Of a stretch of 64,000 bases of DNA, positions 7,844-15,920 are shown piece by piece. The DNA comes from Faucicola osloensis_D (GTDB taxonomy: Bacteria; Pseudomonadota; Gammaproteobacteria; Pseudomonadales; Moraxellaceae). The notes beneath the pieces were generated by a model. That model ran no database searches and was not told where the DNA came from. It saw only the letters and a list, made by a program, of their open reading frames with translations. The stretch lies in the NCBI GenBank assembly GCA_020041925.1, contig CP083409.1. One strand, given 5' to 3'. Position 1 is the stretch's first letter. Each line of letters opens with the position of its first letter. A program made the position numbers and the translations under genes.

Positions 7844-8195
7844 AAAACAATGACCTCAGTATGAATATTTTTATGAGTTTTTAATGTCATTTTATTTAAT
7901 CACAGATAATCAAAACTTTCACCTACAAATACGTTTTTTTCAGCGTTGGTGGGCATTGCGCGATGGTTTTTTGGCCAATAGACGAAATACGCTGAATAAT
8001 CTGCTGAAGTAAGTTGTTATTGTAGCGTGAGTTTGCTAAAATAGCGGGCTTTAAATCCGCTTGATATCGTTAATTGTGTTTCCGTGTCTAGTGATTCAAG
8101 GATTCAAGCAACCCTCACTACCCGTGTCTGTAATAAGCGAATGGCTGCTCACTTACTAACAGATCGATTTATATTGCAAATCCAAGGAGATTTAC
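7844..8195. other. Intergenic region between the SDR gene and rpsT
   Basis: A divergent spacer of about 350 bp. Besides the rpsT promoter and leader I see only a distant pair of inverted arms, TTCAGCG (about 7939) and CGCTGAA (about 7990), with no clear role. No ORF is supported. Confidence 0.6.
8014..8042 (+). promoter_or_regulatory. rpsT promoter
   Basis: TTGTTA (8014-8019), 17-nt spacer, TAAAAT (8037-8042), with an extended -10 element TGC just before it. The leader to the start codon is about 145 nt. Confidence 0.65.
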
Positions 8196-8465
8196 GTGGC
8201 AAATTCTGCACAAGCTCGCAAACGCGCTCGTCAAAACGTTAAACGTCGTCAATTAAAAGCATCACAACGTTCTATGGTTCGTACTTTCATCAAACATGTG
8301 GTAAAAGCCGTTGAAGATAAAAACTATGACGCAGCGACTGAAGCTTACAAAAAAGCAGTTCCAGTGATTGACCGTATTGCTGACAAAGGCGTGATTCACA
8401 AAAACAAAGCAGCACGTCATAAAAGCCGCTTAAACAAAGCAATTAAAGCCCTTAAAACTGCTTAA
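8196..8465 (+). CDS. rpsT: 30S ribosomal protein S20
   Basis: 89 aa, very basic, with the S20 N-terminus MANSAQARKRARQ. It binds 16S rRNA early in small-subunit assembly. The start is a GTG at 8196 behind a strong AAGGAGA. A non-ATG start is also known for E. coli rpsT, where it is linked to autoregulation of translation; a similar control here is inference. It is monocistronic, with its own promoter and terminator. Confidence 0.98.
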   Translation: MANSAQARKRARQNVKRRQLKASQRSMVRTFIKHVVKAVEDKNYDAATEAYKKAVPVIDRIADKGVIHKNKAARHKSRLNKAIKALKTA

Positions 8466-8479
8466 TTGTTTGTTGCATT

Positions 8480-8512
8480 AAAAAAGCCAATTCACATTGA
8501 ATTGGCTTTTTT
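8480..8512 (+). terminator. rpsT terminator
   Basis: 15-bp perfect stem ending in T6: AAAAAAGCCAATTCA / TGAATTGGCTTTTTT, with a 3-nt loop, 14 nt past the stop codon. Confidence 0.85.
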
Positions 8513-8550
8513 AATGAGACTGATTTAGTTATAAAATTTATTTAATTATA

Positions 8551-8581
8551 AAAAAAGCTGAAATCAAAATTTCAGCTTTTT
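8551..8581 (-). terminator. adk terminator
   Basis: Stem AAAAAGCTGAAAT / ATTTCAGCTTTTT with a CAAA loop and A/T runs on both sides. It lies between convergent rpsT and adk, downstream of the adk stop. Confidence 0.75.
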
Positions 8582-8643
8582 ATTTAGCTTACCTAAAATT
8601 AACTTTCTTAAAAGCCCATTGATGCTTTTAATCATGGTGTTAA

Positions 8644-9300
8644 TTATGCTTTTAACTCGGCAAGGACTTGTTCACTGACTTTATCAATGGCTTGTGTACC
8701 ATCAAATTTGGCATAGCGAGGCGCGTTTTGACCTGATTTTGCCAAGTCTTGATAAAAACCAACCAAAGCTTCTGTTTGGTTATGATAAGTAGCTAAACGA
8801 TCGCGGATGGTATCTTCTTTATCGTCATCACGCTGAACCAATTCTTCACCGGTTTCGTCATCTTTACCTTCCACTTTGGGTGGATTATAGACCACATGGT
8901 ACACGCGACCTGAAGCAGGATGAGAGCGACGACCCGACAAACGAGACACGATGTCTTCATCAGGTACTGCAATTTCTACCACGTTATCGATGTGTACGCC
9001 TGCATCCGCTAACGCTTGCGCTTGTGGAATGGTACGCGGAAAGCCATCAAAAATACAGCCGTTGGCGCAATCTGGCTGCGCAATACGGGCTTTAACTAGG
9101 TTGATAATTAAATCATCTGAGACAAGTCCACCGGCATCCATGATACTTTTGGCTTGTTTGCCAAGTTCAGTACCTTCTTTGATAGCGGCACGTAGCATAT
9201 CACCTGTTGAAATTTGTGGAATATTAAATTCCTTGGTGATGATTTGTGCTTGGGTACCCTTACCAGCGCCAGGTGGCCCTAAAAGAATAATACGCTTCAT
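8644..9300 (-). CDS. adk: Adenylate kinase
   Basis: 218 aa (E. coli: 214). It interconverts ATP + AMP and two ADP in the cytoplasm. The P-loop GPPGAGKGT is at residues 8-16, the AMP-binding STGDMLRAAI follows, then FDGFPRT, and a long LID (about 123-167) of the zinc-free type lacking the four Cys. The LID carries an acidic stretch, EGKDDETGEEL. It has its own terminator and faces rpsT. Confidence 0.98.
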   Translation of the reverse strand: MKRIILLGPPGAGKGTQAQIITKEFNIPQISTGDMLRAAIKEGTELGKQAKSIMDAGGLVSDDLIINLVKARIAQPDCANGCIFDGFPRTIPQAQALADAGVHIDNVVEIAVPDEDIVSRLSGRRSHPASGRVYHVVYNPPKVEGKDDETGEELVQRDDDKEDTIRDRLATYHNQTEALVGFYQDLAKSGQNAPRYAKFDGTQAIDKVSEQVLAELKA

Positions 9301-9512
9301 AAACCTATTCCTTAAGTCGAAATTATTAAAATCGCCCTATCTCATTACTGCAATAGCAAAAAAAGACCCACAAATGGTGTGTTCGAATAACTAACAGTTT
9401 TGAAATACTGGGTTAACAATACTCGTTAACCGCTAAAATCTCAAGCAATTTTTGCAAAATAATTTAAATTGATAGGGGTATTAAAAATAAAAATGTGGCA
9501 ACATTTAATCCA

Positions 9513-9545
9513 CCCCCTATTCAATTAAGCCCCTATTCAATCAAA
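9513..9545. repeat. Short direct repeat before ccmI end
   Basis: CCCCTATTCAAT occurs twice with a 16-bp period in the spacer between adk and ccmI. Nothing else is seen in this 262-bp gap; no clear ccmI terminator. Confidence 0.5.
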
Positions 9546-9562
9546 AGATTTTTCATAACGAT

Positions 9563-10843
9563 TTAAGGCACGATTTTATCAATCAATACGGTTGTCGAGT
9601 CAGCCGTTTTCTCTAGCGGTACGGGGTTACTCGTCAAGTCACCGCTTTGCGGCATGGCGTCACCTGAAGCACTAACACGGGCAGTAATCACCAATGGCTC
9701 ATTCGTGCTAATCGCCGAGCTTAAGGTCATGGTGGGCATGATGCTATCGTTATCGCTGATGTTAATTGCCATACCATTGATGGTTAAGGTATCGGCTGAC
9801 AGTTTTTTGGCAGCAACAGGGGGACCACCTGCCATCTTACGCACATTAACAAATAAGCTTTCGCCTTTTTTCACCCGTCCTAATATCTCAGGGGTGACTT
9901 TGACATTGACTGTAATCGCCTGTTCGCCTTGGGCTTCACGCTGGTTGATAGTCTGCTCAAGTTCAGATAGGCTGCTTAAGGCTTGGGTATGATCGCCAGG
10001 ACGCGCTTGAATTTCGTTGCGTAGTAGCGCTACCCATTTTCGAGACTGCGCGTAGTTGCCCGCTCGCATTTCACCCATTGCCATCAGCATTTGTGCGCCT
10101 TGGTGTTTGGGACTTTTGGCTAGAATATGCTCAACCACTTGACGGGTTTTATCATCCATTACCCCGCCTTGGGTAAAAAAGCTAGTTTGGGCGTAGGTGA
10201 TGGCGATTTTTTCATCATCAGGATTGAGACGATACGCCCTTGCCAAGGCTTCAAGTGCTTGCTCGGGCGCTTGCAAGGCTACAAACACTTCAGATAGACG
10301 AAACCAACGCAGTGGATCGGTGGCATGATGATGCACATTGGTTTGCATGGCACTAATCAGTCCCACACTGTCTTTGGTCGCCCATTCAGGTGGCGTATCG
10401 ATTTTTGCGGTCAATAAATCATCCGCGACTTTTCCCAAGCGATTTTGTGCATCCCATAATTGATAGACGGGCGTGCGGTCGGCAATCATCCCATAAGCCA
10501 TCGCAGATAACAGCGGAATCCAGATGATAACTATCAGACGGCTTTTCCAATTAGGGGTAAAATGGCTGGTATCTTGATTGTCACTGATGTCTAGTAATTG
10601 ACGCTCTAACGCCAGTTTTTGGGTTTGATAAGTCGCCTCATCGATTTGACCCTCACCAAAATCGGCATCAAGTTCTACCAACCGTTGTTTAAATACTTCA
10701 ATATTGAGCGTTAGTAGCTGATTATCAGCGCGATTGGCGATGGCATGATGGTCTTGGGTTTGCAACCAAGGTAACAAAATAAATACCGCAAGCGTGATAG
10801 CAAACAGAAGCGCGACAATGATAAAAATAATTAGCGTTGACAT
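9563..10843 (-). CDS. ccmI: c-type cytochrome biogenesis protein CcmI (CycH)
   Basis: 426 aa. CcmI presents apocytochrome c to the haem-ligation complex. It has an N-terminal membrane helix (residues 3-24), a loop with a Leu-rich part, and a second helix near 105-120. A periplasmic TPR region follows (WFRLSEVFVALQAPEQALEALARAYRLNP). The C-terminal extension is a beta-rich domain like that of longer CycH proteins. The start ATG overlaps the ccmH stop by one base (TAATG), so the two are translationally coupled. It is last in the ccmFGHI operon. Confidence 0.93.
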   Translation of the reverse strand: MSTLIIFIIVALLFAITLAVFILLPWLQTQDHHAIANRADNQLLTLNIEVFKQRLVELDADFGEGQIDEATYQTQKLALERQLLDISDNQDTSHFTPNWKSRLIVIIWIPLLSAMAYGMIADRTPVYQLWDAQNRLGKVADDLLTAKIDTPPEWATKDSVGLISAMQTNVHHHATDPLRWFRLSEVFVALQAPEQALEALARAYRLNPDDEKIAITYAQTSFFTQGGVMDDKTRQVVEHILAKSPKHQGAQMLMAMGEMRAGNYAQSRKWVALLRNEIQARPGDHTQALSSLSELEQTINQREAQGEQAITVNVKVTPEILGRVKKGESLFVNVRKMAGGPPVAAKKLSADTLTINGMAINISDNDSIMPTMTLSSAISTNEPLVITARVSASGDAMPQSGDLTSNPVPLEKTADSTTVLIDKIVP

Positions 10844-11418
10844 TAATTTTCCTTAGCCACTGCTTGATTGATTTCACTAGTTTTAGCATTGGCAGCGTTA
10901 TCATTGACGTTTAACAAGTCTTGTAATCGCTGTTGTTCGGCGGTTGAGAGTGGCGCATAGCCATTTTCTATGGGGTTGGCGATGACAGCGGCACGTTTTG
11001 ATGAATTACGGTTACGAATAAACCAAGCCAGCATCACAAACACCAACAACACAGGCGGAAAAAACCATAAAATCCAGGTAGATGGGCGCACGGGTGGTTT
11101 GTAGCTAATAAAGTCACCGTAGCGCTCATTCATATACTGGCGAATTTCGGCGTCGGAACGACCGTCTTTGACCATGTCATAAGTCTTTTGTTTTAAATCT
11201 TGGGCAATTGGCGCATCGGAACCTGCCAAGTTTTGGTTTTGACATTTTGGACAACGAAATTCTTCAATCAGCGCACGATACTGGGCTTCTTGGCGCGGGT
11301 TGTCAAATTGGTAGGTATCAATGTTTGCCCAAGCCGACATGGATAACCCTGCGACTAGCAACACCGCAGCCATCGCCCTGACTATCAAATGAAGAATTTT
11401 TGCAAATACAATACTCAT
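10843..11418 (-). CDS. ccmH: Cytochrome c maturation protein CcmH
   Basis: 191 aa from the ATG at 11418. It has a signal peptide or N-terminal helix, then the redox motif FRCPKCQNQN with C56 and C59, and a C-terminal membrane anchor (WILWFFPPVLLVFVMLAWFI). It reduces the haem-binding thiols of apocytochrome c in the periplasm. The chosen start gives a 4-base ATGA overlap with ccmG and lies 7 nt after GAGG; the ATG at 11424 is too close to that site. Confidence 0.95.
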   Translation of the reverse strand: MSIVFAKILHLIVRAMAAVLLVAGLSMSAWANIDTYQFDNPRQEAQYRALIEEFRCPKCQNQNLAGSDAPIAQDLKQKTYDMVKDGRSDAEIRQYMNERYGDFISYKPPVRPSTWILWFFPPVLLVFVMLAWFIRNRNSSKRAAVIANPIENGYAPLSTAEQQRLQDLLNVNDNAANAKTSEINQAVAKEN

Positions 11419-11990
11419 TGGCATACCTCACGAATTTTAGCATCGGCGGCTTGTTCACGCAGCGCAGTCATACAAGGCAATACTTGCTTATTGTAGCGCT
11501 CCTCGTTGATTTCACCCAAGATATGCTGGCGCACATTGCCTTTGCCATCAACCACAAACGACTCTGGCACACCTGTCAGACCCAAATCAATGCCAAAATT
11601 CCCTTCTTTATCTTGCACATTAAGGGTAAATGGATCTTCATGGGTGTTGAGATAATCGAGCGCGTCTTTGGTTTCATCTTTATAATTGACCCCAACAATC
11701 GGTACGCCTGCCTTTGACATTTGCAATAAAAACGGGTGTTCAACTTTACAAGTCACACACCAAGACGCCCATATATTGAGTAAAAATGGCTGTTTGGGTA
11801 GCTGTGCTTGGGTAATCATTTGTGATGGGTTACCCAAAGACGGTAAGCTAAAACTTGGCAAAGCGCGATTGAGCGAGGTGTTGGTCACCACCGTGGTATC
11901 TTTACCCAACCGCGTATAAAACAGCGCAATGATAATCAAAAAAAGCACCAAAGGAATCAAAAACCAAAGTTGTCTTTTACGCATTGCCAT
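11415..11990 (-). CDS. ccmG: Thiol:disulfide interchange protein CcmG/DsbE
   Basis: 191 aa. It is a membrane-anchored (residues 8-25) periplasmic thioredoxin-like protein with active site WASWCVTC (C78, C81) and the family GVNYKD and GVPESFVVD segments with a cis-Pro. It passes electrons to CcmH or apocytochrome. AGGAG lies 7 nt before the ATG at 11990, which therefore is the likely start; a GTG at 11996 and an ATG at 11984 are alternatives. It overlaps the end of ccmF. Confidence 0.95.
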   Translation of the reverse strand: MAMRKRQLWFLIPLVLFLIIIALFYTRLGKDTTVVTNTSLNRALPSFSLPSLGNPSQMITQAQLPKQPFLLNIWASWCVTCKVEHPFLLQMSKAGVPIVGVNYKDETKDALDYLNTHEDPFTLNVQDKEGNFGIDLGLTGVPESFVVDGKGNVRQHILGEINEERYNKQVLPCMTALREQAADAKIREVCQ

Positions 11991-14094
11991 GAGCACTCTC
12001 CTGACCTAACTCACTGTCATTTTTTACTAATACGGGGGCGATTGCCGCTGCTGTGTTAATCGCTGCCAAATTCCCCGACTTGTCATCACTCATATCAGCA
12101 AGTCTAGGCAGTTTACGATAGCGTTTATCAAACATACTTAAAATCGCACCGAGCGCCAACACAAAACCACCCCACCATACCCAGCGTACGCCAGGTTTGA
12201 TATAGATACGCACTGCCCATTTAGTGGCATCAGCTTCCGTTTGATTAACACCTAAAATCGGCTCACCCATTGCCATATAGATATCTCTTAATGGGTTGTA
12301 CTGGATAGAAGCTTCGGTCATGGGCATTTGACTGACCACATAATGGCGTTTTTCTGGATAAAGGGTCGCGACCACTTGGTTGTTCTTACGAACACTGACG
12401 ACCGCTTGGGTGGCATCAAAGTTTGCGCCGCGGATTTTTTTTAGCTCATCCATCGTGAACTGGTAGCCCTGTACTTCAACCGATTGGTTTTTTTGCATGG
12501 CAATGTCTTTTTCGATACTTAAGCTTGTGGTAATGGCAATGCCCATCACGGATAGCAAAATACCCAAATGCGCTAGCTGCATTCCCCAATAGCCCATGTG
12601 CAGACGTTTCAGCCCAGCGCCCAGCGAGCGCGCGTTACGGGTTTTGTCTTTGATATCAATCACCATCCATACCAACACCCATAGACAAAGTGCCGCTGAC
12701 ATAAAGATGTTGATGTTAATGCTACTGACCAAGAAATAGCTCAGAACACCGGCTAACACAAAACAGCTGGCTAAAATCGCTAAACCTATACCCAACAGTG
12801 GACGGGTGTCTTTTTTCCAACGGCTGACAGGTCCAATGGCTAAAAACAACAACAATAACCAAGTTAACGGCACAAATAACGCATTAAAATAGGGCGCACC
12901 GACCGATACTTGCCCCAGTTTTAACGCATCGGCCAGCATTGGGTAAAGTGTGCCAATCACCACCACGATGGTTGCGACTAATATAATAATGTTATTGATG
13001 ACCAATAACGTCTCACGAGATTTAAGCTGATAATGGCTTTCTTGGGTCAAGCGCCAACCACGCCACGCAAACATCGCCAGACCGCCACCGATTACCACGC
13101 CCAAAATCACTAGGATAAACAGACCGCGGGTGGGATCTGCGGCAAATGAGTGAACCGAGGTAATGACCCCCGAACGTACCAAAAACGTACCCAATAAACT
13201 CAAGGCAAAAGTGAAAATCGCCAACATAATCGTCCAAGCTTTGAACACGCCGCGCTTTTCGGTAACTGCCAATGAGTGTAATAATGCCACCCCACCGAGC
13301 CAAGGCATAAACGACGCGTTTTCCACAGGGTCCCAGAACCACCAGCCGCCCCAGCCAAGCTCGTTGTATGCCCACATTGAGCCAAACACAATCCCTAAGG
13401 TCAAACAGCACCAAGCCGCTAGTGTCCAAGGACGCGACCAGCGCGTCCACACCGCATCTAACCGACCCGCCCACAATGCTGCCATGGCAAAGGCAAACGG
13501 TACCACCGCGCCCACATAGCCCATATACAGCATCGGCGGATGAAAAATCAATCCGGGGTCTTGCAGTAGTGGATTCAAATCTTTGCCATCCACTGGGATG
13601 CTGGGTAGACTGCGATTAAAAGGTGACGACACAAAAATCACCATGCTTAGCATCATCATTTGCACAAAGGCTATAATCACCAACACGCGTGCGCGCATGG
13701 CAAGCGGCAAGCTTCGACTAAAAACGGCCACCGCCGCGCCCCAAGTCGCCAAAATGGTGACCCATAGTAGCAGTGAGCCTTCATGCCCGCCCCATGTGGC
13801 GGATAGGCGATAGTACCAAGGCAGCAAAGAATTTGACTGATTGGCGACATAGCTCAACGTAAAATCATTGGCATAAAACCCATACATCAGGCACAAAAAT
13901 GACGTACCGGTTGCCAAAAACTGAGCAATGGCAAAACTTCCCGCCAGTCGTTGCCAAGCAGGTTGGTGTTTAAACACCCCCACTGCTGGCAAAATAACCT
14001 GTAAAATGGCAATCACCAAGGCTGAAATAAGCGCAAAATAGCCCAATTCAGTAATTAACATACCCACTGCTCCTATCGCTGTAGTGGTTATCAC
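11977..14094 (-). CDS. ccmF: Haem lyase subunit CcmF
   Basis: 705 aa (E. coli: 647), with many membrane segments. The tryptophan-rich haem-handling motif WGGWWFWDPVENASFMPW lies near residues 245-265, and conserved periplasmic His residues are present (for example GGHEGSLLLW). With CcmH and CcmI it attaches haem to apocytochrome c. It is the first gene of ccmF-G-H-I. Upstream is a DUF445 gene rather than ccmE, so ccmABCDE must be elsewhere. The C-terminal tail is about 50 residues longer than usual and hydrophilic. Confidence 0.97.
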   Translation of the reverse strand: MITTTAIGAVGMLITELGYFALISALVIAILQVILPAVGVFKHQPAWQRLAGSFAIAQFLATGTSFLCLMYGFYANDFTLSYVANQSNSLLPWYYRLSATWGGHEGSLLLWVTILATWGAAVAVFSRSLPLAMRARVLVIIAFVQMMMLSMVIFVSSPFNRSLPSIPVDGKDLNPLLQDPGLIFHPPMLYMGYVGAVVPFAFAMAALWAGRLDAVWTRWSRPWTLAAWCCLTLGIVFGSMWAYNELGWGGWWFWDPVENASFMPWLGGVALLHSLAVTEKRGVFKAWTIMLAIFTFALSLLGTFLVRSGVITSVHSFAADPTRGLFILVILGVVIGGGLAMFAWRGWRLTQESHYQLKSRETLLVINNIIILVATIVVVIGTLYPMLADALKLGQVSVGAPYFNALFVPLTWLLLLFLAIGPVSRWKKDTRPLLGIGLAILASCFVLAGVLSYFLVSSININIFMSAALCLWVLVWMVIDIKDKTRNARSLGAGLKRLHMGYWGMQLAHLGILLSVMGIAITTSLSIEKDIAMQKNQSVEVQGYQFTMDELKKIRGANFDATQAVVSVRKNNQVVATLYPEKRHYVVSQMPMTEASIQYNPLRDIYMAMGEPILGVNQTEADATKWAVRIYIKPGVRWVWWGGFVLALGAILSMFDKRYRKLPRLADMSDDKSGNLAAINTAAAIAPVLVKNDSELGQESAHGNA

Positions 14095-14127
14095 ACTGTA
14101 GAATTTTCACCAAAAAAATGGGTCAAA

Positions 14128-15453
14128 TTAATAAAACACCAATATCAAATGTATCCAGCCCGCCAAAAACCCAGTCACACCGCCCAAAATAATCAGTGTT
14201 AATTCATCTTCACGAAAGGCAGGACGCAAAAGATTTTGAAATTCATTGGGCGTCAATGCCCGAATTCGGTCTCGAAACAGCCCAAAGATTTTTTCTGCGC
14301 GGCTAAGGTTAAGCTCAGGATTACTCATCGGCACCATGGTCGCTGCAATTGACTTATCAATAATCACGTGTCTGAGCTGACCAAACTCTTTACGACCCAA
14401 ACCAAATTTCAAGCTCGTTTGGATCACCTGTGATTCCAAAATTGGGTTTAGGTGCTTTTTAATCAGCTCACGCGTTTGCATCGCACGGCTGCCATACATC
14501 ATTTCATACATGATGTTTTTGAGCGTGACCAAATCTTTGACCACAATCTCAGCAAACACCTCAGAGACCTCAGGCTGGCGTTTCATAAAACCACCTTGCC
14601 AGTTAAATTGTCCGATATGCGGTTTTTCAAAGCGGATAAACGGCAGCGATTTGCTAAAACTAAAAAATTTGGGATAGCGATAATAATGCGGCTCAATCGG
14701 ATTAAATACCATCCAGATGGCAATCCAGTTGGTCAACAGCCCCCAAATCGCGGCAAAAAACGGCACCGTCCAATGCTGCGGCACAAACCAAAAAATCGCC
14801 ATCTGCAAAATACCAAATACAAACCCAATCAGCGCACTGATATGCCAAATAAAATTAATCTCTTTTTGACCTACTTTGAGAAACATCCGCACCATCAGCG
14901 CACGGTCGCTTTCCATCTTGTTGACAATCATCTCGCGCATATCAACCAAGTTTTCGACATTGTAGGTCAAGTCGAGCACCAGATTTTTCATGATGTCTGG
15001 CAATTGCTCGTGTCCATAGGCATAGATACGGCGTTTGACAGCAAAAGGCAAATTCGCCCATAGCGTTGCCGAGCGCTCATTCATGATTTCATCAATCAGC
15101 AAATCCAAGTTTTGGTTCATGGTTTGGCTGATAAAATCTGCCACTTCTTCAGGGTGCATGGCTTGGAAAAACTCATCGAGCGAGCCAAGCTTGGATAAAG
15201 TTTGGTCAACGATAATCCCTGATATTTTACCCGCTTTGCGTGGCACAATGCCCTGCCAGCCGATACCGCCGCCTGGGAACCCTTGAATCTTAATGCCCCA
15301 AAAATGAATGGGATAAAATAGCATCTTGAGCGCCATCCATACATGCGCCCAAGTCACGACTGCTGTCACAAATGGAATGGTCAGCATGGCGAAAAATTGC
15401 GGATGGGTTGCAAGCTTGTGCCAAATTTCTGCAAACATATCAAAAAAGCTCAC
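14128..15453 (-). CDS. DUF445 family membrane protein
   Basis: 441 aa. It has an N-terminal membrane segment (about 20-45), a central helical DUF445 region, two further membrane segments (HISALIGFVFGILQMAIFWF and following) and a C-terminal helix (LIILGGVTGFLAGWIHLILV). This is the layout of the YheB/UPF0754-like family. Function is not established. The listed start is GTG at 15453; an ATG at 15438 would remove only five residues, and neither has a clear ribosome site. It lies 33 nt before ccmF and may share its transcript. Confidence 0.85.
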   Translation of the reverse strand: MSFFDMFAEIWHKLATHPQFFAMLTIPFVTAVVTWAHVWMALKMLFYPIHFWGIKIQGFPGGGIGWQGIVPRKAGKISGIIVDQTLSKLGSLDEFFQAMHPEEVADFISQTMNQNLDLLIDEIMNERSATLWANLPFAVKRRIYAYGHEQLPDIMKNLVLDLTYNVENLVDMREMIVNKMESDRALMVRMFLKVGQKEINFIWHISALIGFVFGILQMAIFWFVPQHWTVPFFAAIWGLLTNWIAIWMVFNPIEPHYYRYPKFFSFSKSLPFIRFEKPHIGQFNWQGGFMKRQPEVSEVFAEIVVKDLVTLKNIMYEMMYGSRAMQTRELIKKHLNPILESQVIQTSLKFGLGRKEFGQLRHVIIDKSIAATMVPMSNPELNLSRAEKIFGLFRDRIRALTPNEFQNLLRPAFREDELTLIILGGVTGFLAGWIHLILVFY

Positions 15454-15920
15454 ATGGTGAAAAAGCTAAAATCAAAGGACAATAAAACCGAGATGACATT
15501 ATAAGGTTTGCTTGAAAACGTCTATAATATAAGTGGGTTAATATGGGTGCGTTCAAACTGCTAGATTTTAGCACAGAAAGATATATTTTGCCTGAAGAAG
15601 TTGTATTTTTAGCGGTTTTGCGTCCCTATGTTATCATCCATATTGCCCTCAATGCTGCTATCATAATTTGATACATGTATTTTGTCAGCAGCCGTTAGTT
15701 ATTTGCGATTTTGTCAGGATTTGGGCATGCTTATTTGCCACATTTTATGCTAGTATATCCCTCTTAAATTTTGACTTAAGCCATCAGACTTAAGCCACCC
15801 ATACTTAAGCGACCTATATAGGAGCTTAGTAGCTGGGTGATATCCCTATATTTGCATTAAGCTAAACATTCATCGCACCGCGACCCTTTTTAAAACCGTT
15901 CTAATTGCTGTTACCCGCTT
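15454..15920. other. Divergent intergenic region upstream of mrdA
   Basis: 467 bp between DUF445 (minus) and mrdA (plus). It holds a TATAAT at 15523-15528, a 42-codon ORF (15543-15671) without a ribosome site that I do not accept as a gene, and three short repeats of ACTTAAGC at 15773-15812. The mrdA promoter must be here but no box pair is convincing. Confidence 0.6.
15773..15812. repeat. Three copies of GACTTAAGCCA-like element
   Basis: GACTTAAGCCA at 15773-15783 and 15787-15797, and ACTTAAGCGA at 15803-15812, about 14-16 bp apart. Each contains the palindrome CTTAAG. They lie about 110-150 bp before mrdA. Confidence 0.6.

Noticed and set aside
14452..15063. 203-aa plus-strand ORF inside the DUF445 gene
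   Set aside because: It is antisense to a well-supported membrane protein gene, without ribosome site or family features. The same holds for long antisense frames in mfd, tamB, dnaE and ccmF.
15543..15671. 42-codon plus-strand ORF upstream of mrdA
   Set aside because: No ribosome site and no terminator; it occupies the region where the mrdA promoter is expected.
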